Shown one piece after another: positions 1 through 7,400 of a stretch of DNA of 8,917 nucleotides. Source of the stretch: Clostridium sp. 26_22 (GTDB taxonomy: Bacteria; Bacillota; Clostridia; TANB77; CAG-508); the NCBI GenBank assembly GCA_001916005.1, contig MNRP01000012.1, positions 1 through 8,917 on the forward strand, written 5' to 3'. Positions within the stretch are counted from its first letter, which is position 1, and each line of letters begins with the position of its first letter. Made by a program: the position numbers and the translations under genes. The notes under the pieces are model-generated. The model was not told the origin of the DNA, did not search any database, and saw only the letters and a list, made by a program, of their open reading frames with translations.

Positions 1-50
1 CATATTTTCAAGTATTTTTGTGTTATACTTTTAAAAAGCATAAATATATT

Positions 51-81
51 GAGGCAGAAAACTTTCAAAGTTTTCCACCCC
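51..81 (-). terminator. Hairpin downstream of the 122-aa gene, possible weak terminator
   Basis: Inverted repeat with arms 51-64 and 68-81 and a 3-nt loop, about 43 nt past the stop codon of the 122-aa gene. Read as minus-strand RNA, all 14 positions pair, using three G-U wobbles. Read as plus-strand RNA, three of those positions become A-C mismatches. This asymmetry suggests it folds in leftward transcripts. The tail after it (AATATATTTATGC then five Ts) is not a clean U-tract, so termination is only a possibility. An RNA stability element or the edge of a repeat outside the window are alternatives. Confidence 0.35.
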
Positions 82-123
82 AACTATTGACATTCAGCCT
101 ATATAATAATAGTCGGTTTTTAA

Positions 124-492
124 TTAATCAATAATCCCAAGCAAATACTGATATATTTCACTTTGGGCAATATTGAATTGTTCTACCTTAGATTTCAGTT
201 CCAGGATTCTACAAGCTACTGTTTGTACAGATTTTATTCTGATTGAAATCCTTTCATTAAAAGCTCCAACATTTAAGAGATAATCCTTTTCTGGCATTTC
301 CTCAGTCATTAGTACTGAAGTTTGAAATTGCTCATATGCCAGATAAATGTCCGAATAATCCTTTGCCAAATTAATTCCTGTGTTCTTATATACCTCTGGA
401 AAATCTGTCAAGTTTTGACAATCCGTTAAAATTTTTACTGCTTTCTCTCTTAAATTTTGATAACCTTCTACTTCTGATTCTAAAATCCGCAT
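124..492 (-). CDS. Hypothetical protein, 122 aa, probably all-helical
   Basis: I do not recognise this protein. It is acidic, rich in Glu, Gln, Leu and Ile, and looks alpha-helical throughout. It has no signal peptide, no membrane segment and no catalytic motif that I can name; cysteines occur at two scattered positions only (in TDCQN and VACRI). The ATG at 492 is well supported by AGGAGGT (499-505) at 7-nt spacing. It has its own promoter (580-608) and a structured leader with a tiny upstream ORF. Codon use differs from the neighbouring core genes: about half of the lysines are AAG, and CTG, CGG, TCG, ACG, GCC and GGG all appear, whereas the operon beside it is strongly A/T-ending. That fits later acquisition, but the gene is short. 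It shows no visible similarity to the 202-aa hypothetical protein that shares its leader type. Reality as a gene is likely; function is unknown. Confidence 0.8.
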   Translation of the reverse strand: MRILESEVEGYQNLREKAVKILTDCQNLTDFPEVYKNTGINLAKDYSDIYLAYEQFQTSVLMTEEMPEKDYLLNVGAFNERISIRIKSVQTVACRILELKSKVEQFNIAQSEIYQYLLGIID

Positions 493-498
493 TTTTTT

Positions 499-505
499 AC
501 CTCCT
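499..505 (-). promoter_or_regulatory. Ribosome binding site of the 122-aa gene, overlapped by a mini-ORF stop
   Basis: The minus strand reads AGGAGGT, 7 nt from the ATG at 492. The last two bases of the TAG stop of the upstream tiny ORF (504-506) are the first AG of this site. A ribosome terminating on the mini-ORF would therefore sit on the main gene's SD. The GGAGG can also pair with CCTCC at 517-521 (minus strand). Confidence 0.75.
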
Positions 506-524
506 AAAATTTATTTGGAGGCAT
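504..524 (-). CDS. Putative leader mini-ORF MPPNKF
   Basis: On the minus strand, GGAGG (532-536) is followed after 7 nt by ATG CCT CCA AAT AAA TTT TAG, encoding MPPNKF. Its SD lies in one arm of the hairpin 515-538, its ATG in the loop, and its Pro-Pro codons in the other arm. Initiation would therefore be self-limited by folding. The stop overlaps the SD of the 122-aa gene. A second hypothetical gene in the window has an analogous mini-ORF (8705-8722), which argues against chance. Whether it is actually translated cannot be seen from sequence. Confidence 0.45.
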   Translation of the reverse strand: MPPNKF

Positions 525-538
525 TTTAAAACCTCCAA
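515..538 (-). promoter_or_regulatory. Leader hairpin GGAGG/CCTCC of the 122-aa gene
   Basis: Perfect 7-bp inverted repeat (515-521 with 532-538) around a 10-nt loop, lying between the promoter and the start codon. On the minus strand it reads TTGGAGG-loop-CCTCCAA. There is no U-tract on either strand, so it is not an intrinsic terminator. CCTCC in the second arm could instead pair with the gene's own SD at 500-504, forming UGCCUCC with GGAGGUA (7 bp, one G-U, 12-nt loop). This would give two mutually exclusive states, SD free or SD closed. The 11 bases at 517-527 are identical to those at 8715-8725 in the other leader. Confidence 0.6.
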
Positions 539-561
539 GTTTGAATTACTTTTTGGTTTTA
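527..561 (-). promoter_or_regulatory. Alternative upstream helix in the leader of the 122-aa gene
   Basis: On the minus strand TAAAACC (555-561) near the 5' end of the leader can pair over 7 bp with GGTTTTA (527-533). The second segment contains the 3' end of the mini-ORF SD and its spacer. This helix is incompatible with the hairpin at 515-538, so the leader has at least two competing folds. The same position in the other leader (8728-8756) is filled by a helix of different sequence. Confidence 0.4.
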
Positions 562-579
562 TACACCTGTAACGATATA

Positions 580-608
580 AGTATAACATATTTCAATTTT
601 TTTTGCAA
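580..608 (-). promoter_or_regulatory. Sigma-A-type promoter of the 122-aa gene
   Basis: The minus strand carries TTGCAA (603-608), a 17-bp spacer and TATACT (580-585), with TGT just upstream giving an extended -10. The expected start is near 573, giving a leader of about 80 nt that includes all the structured segments. The promoter lies right after the yqeY stop, so the gene has its own transcription, although read-through from the operon cannot be excluded because no good terminator follows yqeY. Confidence 0.75.
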
Positions 609-642
609 GTTAATTTTATGTAAATTATTTTTTAATTTATCA

Positions 643-1083
643 CTAAGCTAAGATTTTCTTAACAGCTTCACTAATCATCTTTCCATCAGCAGATGCTCCT
701 ATTTTTTCTTTAGCTGATTTCATTACCATTCCCATTTCTTTAATTGAAGTAGCTCCTGTTTCAGCAACTATTCCTCTTACTATTTCTTCTACTTCTTCTG
801 CTGATAATTGTTTTGGTAAATATTCTGTTAATATACTTAATTCTTCTTTATTTTGATTAATTAAGTCTTCTCTTCCACTTTTTTCAAAATCCGCTTGTGC
901 ATCTTTTCTTTTTTTAGCTTCTTTTGCTATTATGTCTATGATTTGGTCATCATTTAACTCTATAGCCTTATCTTTTTCAACTTGTAATATTGCAGCTCTT
1001 ATCATTTGAACTGTATTCTTTCTGATTAAATTCTTTTCTTTCATTGATTCTTTTAAATCTTCTAATAATTTTTCTTTTAACAT
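643..1083 (-). CDS. yqeY: GatB/YqeY domain-containing protein
   Basis: A protein of 146 aa, the usual length for the stand-alone YqeY family. Family-typical segments are visible: an N-terminal helical part (LKEKLLEDLKESMKEKN), the IIAKEAKKRKDAQADFEKSGRED region around residues 50-72, the LTEYLPKQLS stretch near 85-94, and the ADGKMISEAVK segment near the C-terminus. The family resembles the C-terminal tail domain of GatB, the tRNA-dependent amidotransferase subunit, and is thought to contact tRNA; its exact role is not established. The ATG at 1083 is preceded by GAAGGA at 7 nt. It lies 38 bp after rimO and is the last gene of the apparent pth-rng-rimO-yqeY operon. Only a weak AT-only hairpin follows, so the operon end is not sharply defined. 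Confidence 0.93.
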   Translation of the reverse strand: MLKEKLLEDLKESMKEKNLIRKNTVQMIRAAILQVEKDKAIELNDDQIIDIIAKEAKKRKDAQADFEKSGREDLINQNKEELSILTEYLPKQLSAEEVEEIVRGIVAETGATSIKEMGMVMKSAKEKIGASADGKMISEAVKKILA

Positions 1084-1121
1084 TTTAAATTCCTTCTTTC
1101 TTTTTTGAAAAATTATATATT

Positions 1122-2489
1122 TTAAACAATTTTTCCTATTAAATCATATTCACTTACTTCTTCTATTTGGCATTCTATAAAATGATTTAATATGTCCTCT
1201 TGTTTATAATTTTGAGCATCTTTTATATATACTAGACCATCTTCTTCTGGTACATCTTGCATTGTTCTTCCAACAAAATATTTTCCATCAAAAGATATGT
1301 CTTCTACTAAAACTTTATAAGTTTTTCCAATTTTATTTTCTTGTTTTTCTAAAGATATTTGTTTTTGAGCTTTCATTATTTTGTTATATCTTGCTTTTTT
1401 AGTATTTCCGTGTATTTGTTCTGGAAGTCTTGATGCTGGTGTTCCTTCTTCTTTTGAATACATGAAAGTTCCTAATTTATCAAATTTTGCTTTTTTAACA
1501 AATTCTAAAAGTTCTTCAAATTGTTCTTCTGTCTCGCCCGGAAAGCCAACTATTAAACTTGTTCTTAATGTAACATTTGGTATTTTATTTCTTATTTTTT
1601 CTAACAAGTTTTCTATTTTTTCTTTTGAAGTTTTTCTATTCATTCTTTTTAATACTGCATTTGATATATGTTGTATTGGGATATCAAAGTATTTGGCTAT
1701 TTTAGGATTATTTGCAACTGTGTCTATTAGTTCATCTGTAATTCCTTCTGGGTATGAATATAAAAATCTAATCCATTCAATTCCATCTATTTTGCTTATT
1801 TCTTGTAATAGTTCTGCCAATCTACTTTTCCCATAAATGTCTTCTCCATATTTTGTTGTATCTTGTGCTATTACTATTATTTCTTTTATTCCTTCACTTG
1901 CTAATTTCTCCGCTTCTTCTAAGATATCTTCCATTTTTCTACTTACAAATGGTCCTCTAATATATGGAATTGCACAATATGTGCATTTATTGCTACAACC
2001 TTCTCCAATTTTTAAATATGCATAATTTTTTCCTGTTGTAACAACTCTATTTAAAAATTCATCATATGTTGGCATTGGAAGTGGTCTAATTTCTGAAATT
2101 TTTGTACTTGTTTTTGTTTTTGCTTTTTCAACAATATCTCTTTTTATTAAATCTTCAATTTTTTTCCACAATTTGTTATATTCATCTATTTTTATAAATA
2201 AATCTACTTCTGGTAATGCTTTTACTAAATCATCATAATATCTTTGTACTAAACATCCCATTGCGATTAAATATTTACATCTTTGCTTTTTATATTCTGC
2301 CATTTCTAGAATTGTATTAATTGCTTCTTCTTTTGCAGATTCTATAAAACCACATGTATTTACAACTAATATATCTGCATCTTCTGGTTTATTTACTATT
2401 TTATAATGATTTTCTTTAAATAATCCTATTGCTACTTCTGTATCTATTAAGTTTTTACTACAACCTAGTGATATAAATCCAACGTTCAT
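1122..2489 (-). CDS. rimO: Ribosomal protein S12 methylthiotransferase RimO
   Basis: A full-length 455-aa radical-SAM methylthiotransferase. The N-terminal UPF0004 domain has the three cluster cysteines C10 (GCSKN), C46 (NTCGFIESA) and C79 (MGCLVQRY). The radical-SAM domain has CxxxCxxC at C165, C169 and C172 (GEGCSNKCTYCAIP). A TRAM domain occupies roughly residues 386-455. RimO adds a methylthio group to the conserved aspartate of ribosomal protein S12, using S-adenosylmethionine and two 4Fe-4S clusters. The GFIESAKEEAI stretch and the SLGCSKNL start favour RimO over MiaB or MtaB, which share the fold. The ATG at 2489 has an AAAGGAAG ribosome binding site, and the gene follows rng by 33 bp. 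It is the third gene of the operon, and codon use is strongly A/T-ending like its neighbours. Confidence 0.96.
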   Translation of the reverse strand: MNVGFISLGCSKNLIDTEVAIGLFKENHYKIVNKPEDADILVVNTCGFIESAKEEAINTILEMAEYKKQRCKYLIAMGCLVQRYYDDLVKALPEVDLFIKIDEYNKLWKKIEDLIKRDIVEKAKTKTSTKISEIRPLPMPTYDEFLNRVVTTGKNYAYLKIGEGCSNKCTYCAIPYIRGPFVSRKMEDILEEAEKLASEGIKEIIVIAQDTTKYGEDIYGKSRLAELLQEISKIDGIEWIRFLYSYPEGITDELIDTVANNPKIAKYFDIPIQHISNAVLKRMNRKTSKEKIENLLEKIRNKIPNVTLRTSLIVGFPGETEEQFEELLEFVKKAKFDKLGTFMYSKEEGTPASRLPEQIHGNTKKARYNKIMKAQKQISLEKQENKIGKTYKVLVEDISFDGKYFVGRTMQDVPEEDGLVYIKDAQNYKQEDILNHFIECQIEEVSEYDLIGKIV

Positions 2490-2522
2490 TTTTTACTTCC
2501 TTTACTTTCTATTTTGTTGTTT

Positions 2523-3713
2523 CTATTTTTGTTCTTTGTGACTACAAATATGTTTTCTTGTCATTTCCATTAAGTCTAATTTTGTAAATCCTTCTACTTG
2601 TGTTTTTGTTCTATCATTGTTTAATTTTTCTATTAATAGCTTTTGAATTTTTTCTTTGTCTTTTTCATCAGCCATATCTATATAATCGATAATAACTATT
2701 CCACCAATGTCTCTTAATCTTAATTGTTTTGCAATTTCTATTGTTGCTTCTTCATTTACTTTATATACAGTTTGTTCCATATCTTTGTTTCCTGTATATT
2801 TTCCAGTATTTACATCTATTGCTGTTAATGCTTCTGTTTTGTCTATTGTTATAAATCCACCACATTTTAGCCATATTTTTCTATTTTGCATTTTTTCAAT
2901 TTGTTTTTTTATGTCATATTTATCTAAAACATCGTTTCCTTCTTGAATTTCAATTTTTGTTTCATTTATATAGCCACTTTCTTTTTTGAAATCTTGAAAT
3001 TTTTGATATTCTTCTTTATCATTTACAGTTATTTTTTCTATTGATTTTTCTGGTAAATCTAATATCATTTTTTCAACAATGCTTTCTGCTTTTTCTATAA
3101 GCATAGGCTTTTCTGTTTTTGTTTTTTGGAATTTTTGATTGATTTTATTCCATTTATTTTCTATATTTTTTATATCATCTATTATTTCTTGTTCTTTTCC
3201 AACTGCTGATGTTCTTATAACGGCTCCATTTCCTTTTGTTATATTTTCTTTAACTAATTTTATTAATCTTTCTTGTTCTTTTTTGTCTTCTACTTTTTGT
3301 GATACTGTTATTATGTCTGTATTTGGCATTAATACTACGTATTTACTTGGTAAGTTTATATGTGTTGATACTCTTGCACCTTTTTGAAGATTGCTGTCTT
3401 TTTTTACTTGTACTAATAATTTTTGTCCTTTTTTTACAGCATCACTTATTTTTAAATTTGAATCCATTTTTTGTTTTGTTTCATCTATTTTTGGTAATAC
3501 ATCTTTTAAGTGTATGAAACTATTTTTTTCTGTTCCAATATCAACAAAAGCTGCTTGCATTCCTTTTATAATGTCTTTTACTATTCCAACATATAAATTT
3601 CCTTCTCTTCTTGTTGATTCATTTTCATCTATATAATATTCGATTAAGTTTCCATTTTCTACTAATGCTATTTCTTTTTCGTTTTTCTTTTTGTCTATTA
3701 ATATTTCTATCAT
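2523..3713 (-). CDS. rng: Ribonuclease E/G family endoribonuclease, lacking the zinc-link
   Basis: A 396-aa protein of the RNase E/G family, which cleaves single-stranded RNA and processes rRNA and mRNA. An S1-like RNA-binding segment lies at about 38-105 (NLYVGIVKDIIKGMQAAFVD), followed by the conserved GARVSTHINLPSKYVVLMP at 112-130. R167-T168 match the 5'-monophosphate sensor pair of E. coli RNase E. The catalytic aspartates are D300 (TAIDVNTG) and D343 (VIIDYIDM), with the same 43-residue spacing as D303 and D346 of E. coli RNase E. The protein stops after MTRKHICSHKEQK, before the CPxC zinc-link that normally follows and holds dimers together; only one Cys is present there. The next gene begins 33 bp later, so the missing part is not nearby. 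It starts 15 bp after pth, with an AGAGAGG ribosome binding site. RNase G versus E cannot be decided from sequence alone. Confidence 0.93.
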   Translation of the reverse strand: MIEILIDKKKNEKEIALVENGNLIEYYIDENESTRREGNLYVGIVKDIIKGMQAAFVDIGTEKNSFIHLKDVLPKIDETKQKMDSNLKISDAVKKGQKLLVQVKKDSNLQKGARVSTHINLPSKYVVLMPNTDIITVSQKVEDKKEQERLIKLVKENITKGNGAVIRTSAVGKEQEIIDDIKNIENKWNKINQKFQKTKTEKPMLIEKAESIVEKMILDLPEKSIEKITVNDKEEYQKFQDFKKESGYINETKIEIQEGNDVLDKYDIKKQIEKMQNRKIWLKCGGFITIDKTEALTAIDVNTGKYTGNKDMEQTVYKVNEEATIEIAKQLRLRDIGGIVIIDYIDMADEKDKEKIQKLLIEKLNNDRTKTQVEGFTKLDLMEMTRKHICSHKEQK

Positions 3714-3728
3714 GCTATTTTCCTCTCT

Positions 3729-4286
3729 TTAATTAAATTTGTTCATTGCTATATCTATTCCGTTTTTTAAGATTTCCTCAACTGCTTTTGCTGCTTTTTC
3801 GACTCCTTGTTGTAGAATTTCTTGTTCTTCTTGTGGTACTTTTCCTATTACATAATTTATCATATCACTTTTAAATTCTGGTTGTCCTATTCCTACTCTT
3901 ATTCGTGCGAAGTCTGTTGATTGTAATTCTTCCACAACTGATTTCATTCCATTATGAGACCCAGCTCCACCTTTTTTTCTTATTTTTATGTGACCTTTTT
4001 CTATGTCTATATCATCATATATTACTATTATTTCTTCTGGTTCTAAGTTGTAGAATTCGGCTACTTCTTTTACTGATTCTCCACTTAAGTTCATATATGT
4101 TTGTGGTTTTAGTAATATTACTTTTTGGTTTTGAATTATGGTACTTTCGCATAGTCCTTTGAATTTATTTTTTGTTATTTGAATGTTGTTGTTTTTTGCT
4201 ATTTGATTTATTGTGTCAAAGCCCATGTTGTGTCTTGTGTGTGCATATTCGTTTTCTGGATTTCCTAATCCTACTATTAAATACAT
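3729..4286 (-). CDS. pth: Peptidyl-tRNA hydrolase
   Basis: A protein of 185 aa, the normal length for bacterial Pth. It releases tRNA from peptidyl-tRNAs that drop off the ribosome. Visible active-site residues are N9 (GLGNPENEY), the catalytic H19 (HTRHNMGFD), N66 in KPQTYMNLSG, D91 in VIYDDIDI and N112 in GSHNGMKS. These match N10, H20, N68, D93 and N114 of the E. coli enzyme. The ATG at 4286 is preceded by an AGAGG ribosome binding site. It is the first gene of the operon, directly behind a promoter at 4319-4347 with a leader of only about 26 nt, and rng follows after 15 bp. The sequence is complete. Confidence 0.97.
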   Translation of the reverse strand: MYLIVGLGNPENEYAHTRHNMGFDTINQIAKNNNIQITKNKFKGLCESTIIQNQKVILLKPQTYMNLSGESVKEVAEFYNLEPEEIIVIYDDIDIEKGHIKIRKKGGAGSHNGMKSVVEELQSTDFARIRVGIGQPEFKSDMINYVIGKVPQEEQEILQQGVEKAAKAVEEILKNGIDIAMNKFN

Positions 4287-4318
4287 TTTTGTTACCTCTT
4301 TTTATTTTTTACTTATCT

Positions 4319-4347
4319 ATTTTACTATGTTTTGGGCTTTTTTTCAA
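4319..4347 (-). promoter_or_regulatory. Promoter of the pth-rng-rimO-yqeY operon
   Basis: The minus strand carries TTGAAA (4342-4347), a 17-bp spacer and TAAAAT (4319-4324). The expected start is near 4312, leaving about 26 nt of unstructured leader before the pth ATG. It lies between the dnaE terminator and pth, so the operon is transcribed independently of dnaE. Confidence 0.7.
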
Positions 4348-4396
4348 GGGGATTTTGGTTATTTAAAGTGTTTGTTTTGTTTTTTATTGTTTTTTC

Positions 4397-4444
4397 AAAA
4401 AAATATTAACCAGTATTTAATCTTTTATACTAGTTAATATTTTT
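4397..4444 (-). terminator. Intrinsic terminator of dnaE
   Basis: An 18-bp stem (arms 4399-4416 and 4427-4444) with a 10-nt loop starts 5 nt after the dnaE stop. On the minus strand its one non-Watson-Crick position is a T-G wobble, and the stem runs into seven Ts (plus-strand As 4397-4403). In the plus direction the same position is an A-C mismatch, but Ts also follow, so some bidirectional activity is possible. Confidence 0.8.
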
Positions 4445-4448
4445 ATTT

Positions 4449-7400
4449 TTATATTCTATCAAAAATCTTCTTCACTTCATCATTATAATAAATAGCACCG
4501 CAAGGCTTTATATCTTCACCAATTTTTACTTGAACATTCATATTATTTCTATCTCCAGAAAAATATTTTATAGCACATCTTAATTTTTCCTTTTGTTCCT
4601 CTGTATAATTAGTTATATCAAAGGTTATAACATTTGGCTTTTCTTCTCCTAAATCTTTTATTTCGTTTGCTATTATTGTTGGTTCTTGGTCATCTCTAAT
4701 ACTTAGGCGGCCATCTACTACAACTATATTTTCTTCTATTAGGCTTTTTCCTGCATTTATCACTGCATTTTCAAAGGCTATTATTTCAGCTGTACCATAT
4801 AAGTCTTCTATTGTTATAAATGCCATTATTTTGTTGTTTTTTGTGTATTTCTTTTTTATTGATGTTATTATTCCTGCATATTTTACTTTTTGAGCATCTA
4901 CAAATTTTGGTTTTGCATTTTGTATTTGTTGTGTATTTTCTTCTATATTGGTTGTATCTGCTTGTTCTGCTATTTTGCTTAAATCCAAACTATTTATGTT
5001 TGTACTATGCATTATCTGTTCTCTCATTTTTTCTAATGGGTGACCTGATATGTATATTCCAAGCATTTCTTTTTCCATTGATAACATTTCTTTTTCTGGC
5101 ATTTCTTCGTATTCTTCAAATTTGTATTTTTGTTTTTCCATATCTTCTTTTTCTTGTTTTGTTCCTATGTCAAACATTGATACTTGTCCGTTAAAGCCTT
5201 TTTTATTTCCACTTTGTATTGTGTCTATTATTGCTTCAAATGATGCTAATAATGTTGCTCTTGTTTGTTCAAATTCTTGAAATGCTCCTGCTTTTATTAA
5301 ACTTTCTACACATTTTTTGTTTACTTGTAATTCTGATACTCTTTCACAAAAATCTGTAAAGCTTTTGTATTCGCCTTTTTCTTTTCTTTCTTTTACTATG
5401 TTTTCAACTGGAATTGTTCCTACATTTTTGATTGCTCCTAGTCCAAATCTTATTTTTCCATCTTCAACTGTGAATTTTTCAAAGCTTTTATTTATGTCTG
5501 GTTTTAATATTTGAATTCCTAGTCTTTTACATTCATCAATGTATTGAGGTGCTTTGTCTAAGTTTCCTAAATAACTATTTAAAGTTGCCGCCATAAATTC
5601 TGCTGGGTAATAGGCTTTTAAATATGCTGTTCTGTATGATACTACTGCATAACATGCTGCATGAGATTTGTTGAAAGCATATTTTGCAAATTCTGCCATT
5701 TCATCAAATATTTTATTTGCAGATACTTCATCTATTCCATTTCTTACACATCCTGGTACTTCTATATTTCCGTTTTCATCAACTTGCCCATGGATGAAAA
5801 CTTCTCTTTCTTTTGCCATTACATCTAGTTTTTTCTTTCCCATTGCTCTACGTACTAAGTCTGCTCTTCCTAGAGAGTAACCTGCTAAATCTCTAACTAT
5901 TTGCATAACTTGTTCTTGGTAAACCATACAGCCATATGTTACATTTAGTATTGGTTCTAGGCTTGGGTGGGTGTATTCGTTGTGTCCTGGATTTTGTTTT
6001 CCTCTTATATATCTTGGTATTTGATCCATTGGCCCTGGTCTATATAAAGAAACACCTGCTATTAAGTCTTCTAAACAGTCTGGTTTTAGTTCTTTCATAA
6101 AGTTTGTCATACCTTGTGATTCAAATTGGAATATTCCTGAGGTATTTCCATCTTGCCATAATTTATATACTTTTGGATCTGACATATCTTGGTCAAATTC
6201 TACATCTATTCCATGATTTTCTTTTACCATATCTATTGTATTTTGTATTACTGTTAAGTTTCTTAGTCCTAAGAAGTCCATTTTTAAAAGTCCTAGTTCT
6301 TCTAGTGTTGTCATTATGTATTGAGTGTTGATTTGTCCATCTCTTACATAAAGTGGTACATATGTGTCTACTGGGTCTTTTGTTATAACAACTCCACAGG
6401 CATGTGTTGAAGCCTGTCTTGGCATTCCTTCTAATCCCATTGCTATATCTAATATTTTTCTTGTTTGTTCATCTGTGTCATATCTATCTTTTAGTTCTTT
6501 GTTTTGCTCTAAGGCTTTTTTTATTGTTATATGAATTTCATTTGGTATCATTTTAGCTAAGGCATCTGCTTCTGCATATGGGTAGTCTAAAACTCTTGCT
6601 ACATCTCTTATTACCATTTTGGCTGCCATTGTTCCAAAAGTTATTATTTGTGATACATGGTCATGACCATATTTTCTAGCAACATAGTCTATTACTTCTT
6701 GTCTTCTTTCATCTGAGAAGTCAACATCAAAATCTGGCATACTTATTCTTTCTGGATTTAAAAATCTTTCAAATAGTAGTCCATATTTTATTGGGTCAAT
6801 GTCTGTTATTTCTATTGCATATGCTAAAATTGAACCTGCTCCTGAGCCTCTACCTGGTCCTACTGGTATTCCATTTGTTTTGGCATAATGTATAAAATCC
6901 CATACTATTAAATAATAATCTACATACCCCATTTTTTTGATTATACTTAATTCGTATTCTGCTCTTTTTTGTATTTCTTCTGATAGATTTTCGCCATATC
7001 TTTTCTTAAGTCCTTTGTCACATAATTCTTTTAGGAAATCGTAGTGTGTAGGATATTCTGGTGGTACGTCATAATTTGGCAATATTGTATGTCCAAATTC
7101 AAATTCAACATTACATTGTTCTGCGATTTTTACTGTGTTTTCTATTGCATCTGGAAAGGCTTTAAAGTATTCTGCCATTTCTTCTGGTGATTTTACATAT
7201 AATTCATCTGTGTCAAATTTCATTCTGTCTTCATCACTCATTCTTTTTCCTGTTTGAATACATAATAGAACTTCGTGGTTATATGCATCTTCTCTTTTTA
7301 AATAGTGTGCATCATTTGTTGCAACTAATGGAATATCTAATTTTCTTGCTAATTGTACTAATTTTTGATTTGCTAAAACTTGTTCTTTTATTCCATTGTT

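Noticed and set aside
6..11. TTGAAA on the minus strand, a possible -35 of a leftward gene
   Set aside because: The -10 would lie outside the window, so it cannot be supported.
21..29. Extended -10-like TGTTATACT on the plus strand at the left edge
   Set aside because: No -35 match at a usable distance, and no plus-strand ORF follows. In this AT-rich DNA it is not enough to annotate.
87..107. TTGACA and TATAAT on the plus strand
   Set aside because: The spacer is only 9 bp, far from the 16-18 bp needed for a sigma-A promoter.
621..639. TAAATTA/TAATTTA inverted repeat after yqeY as operon terminator
   Set aside because: The stem is purely A-T, only 7 bp, and no U-tract follows on the minus strand.
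1381..1836. Plus-strand ORF of 151 aa inside rimO
   Set aside because: It is antisense to a clearly identified gene and its Phe/Ser/Leu-rich translation is what A-rich codons give on the opposite strand. No ribosome binding site is seen.
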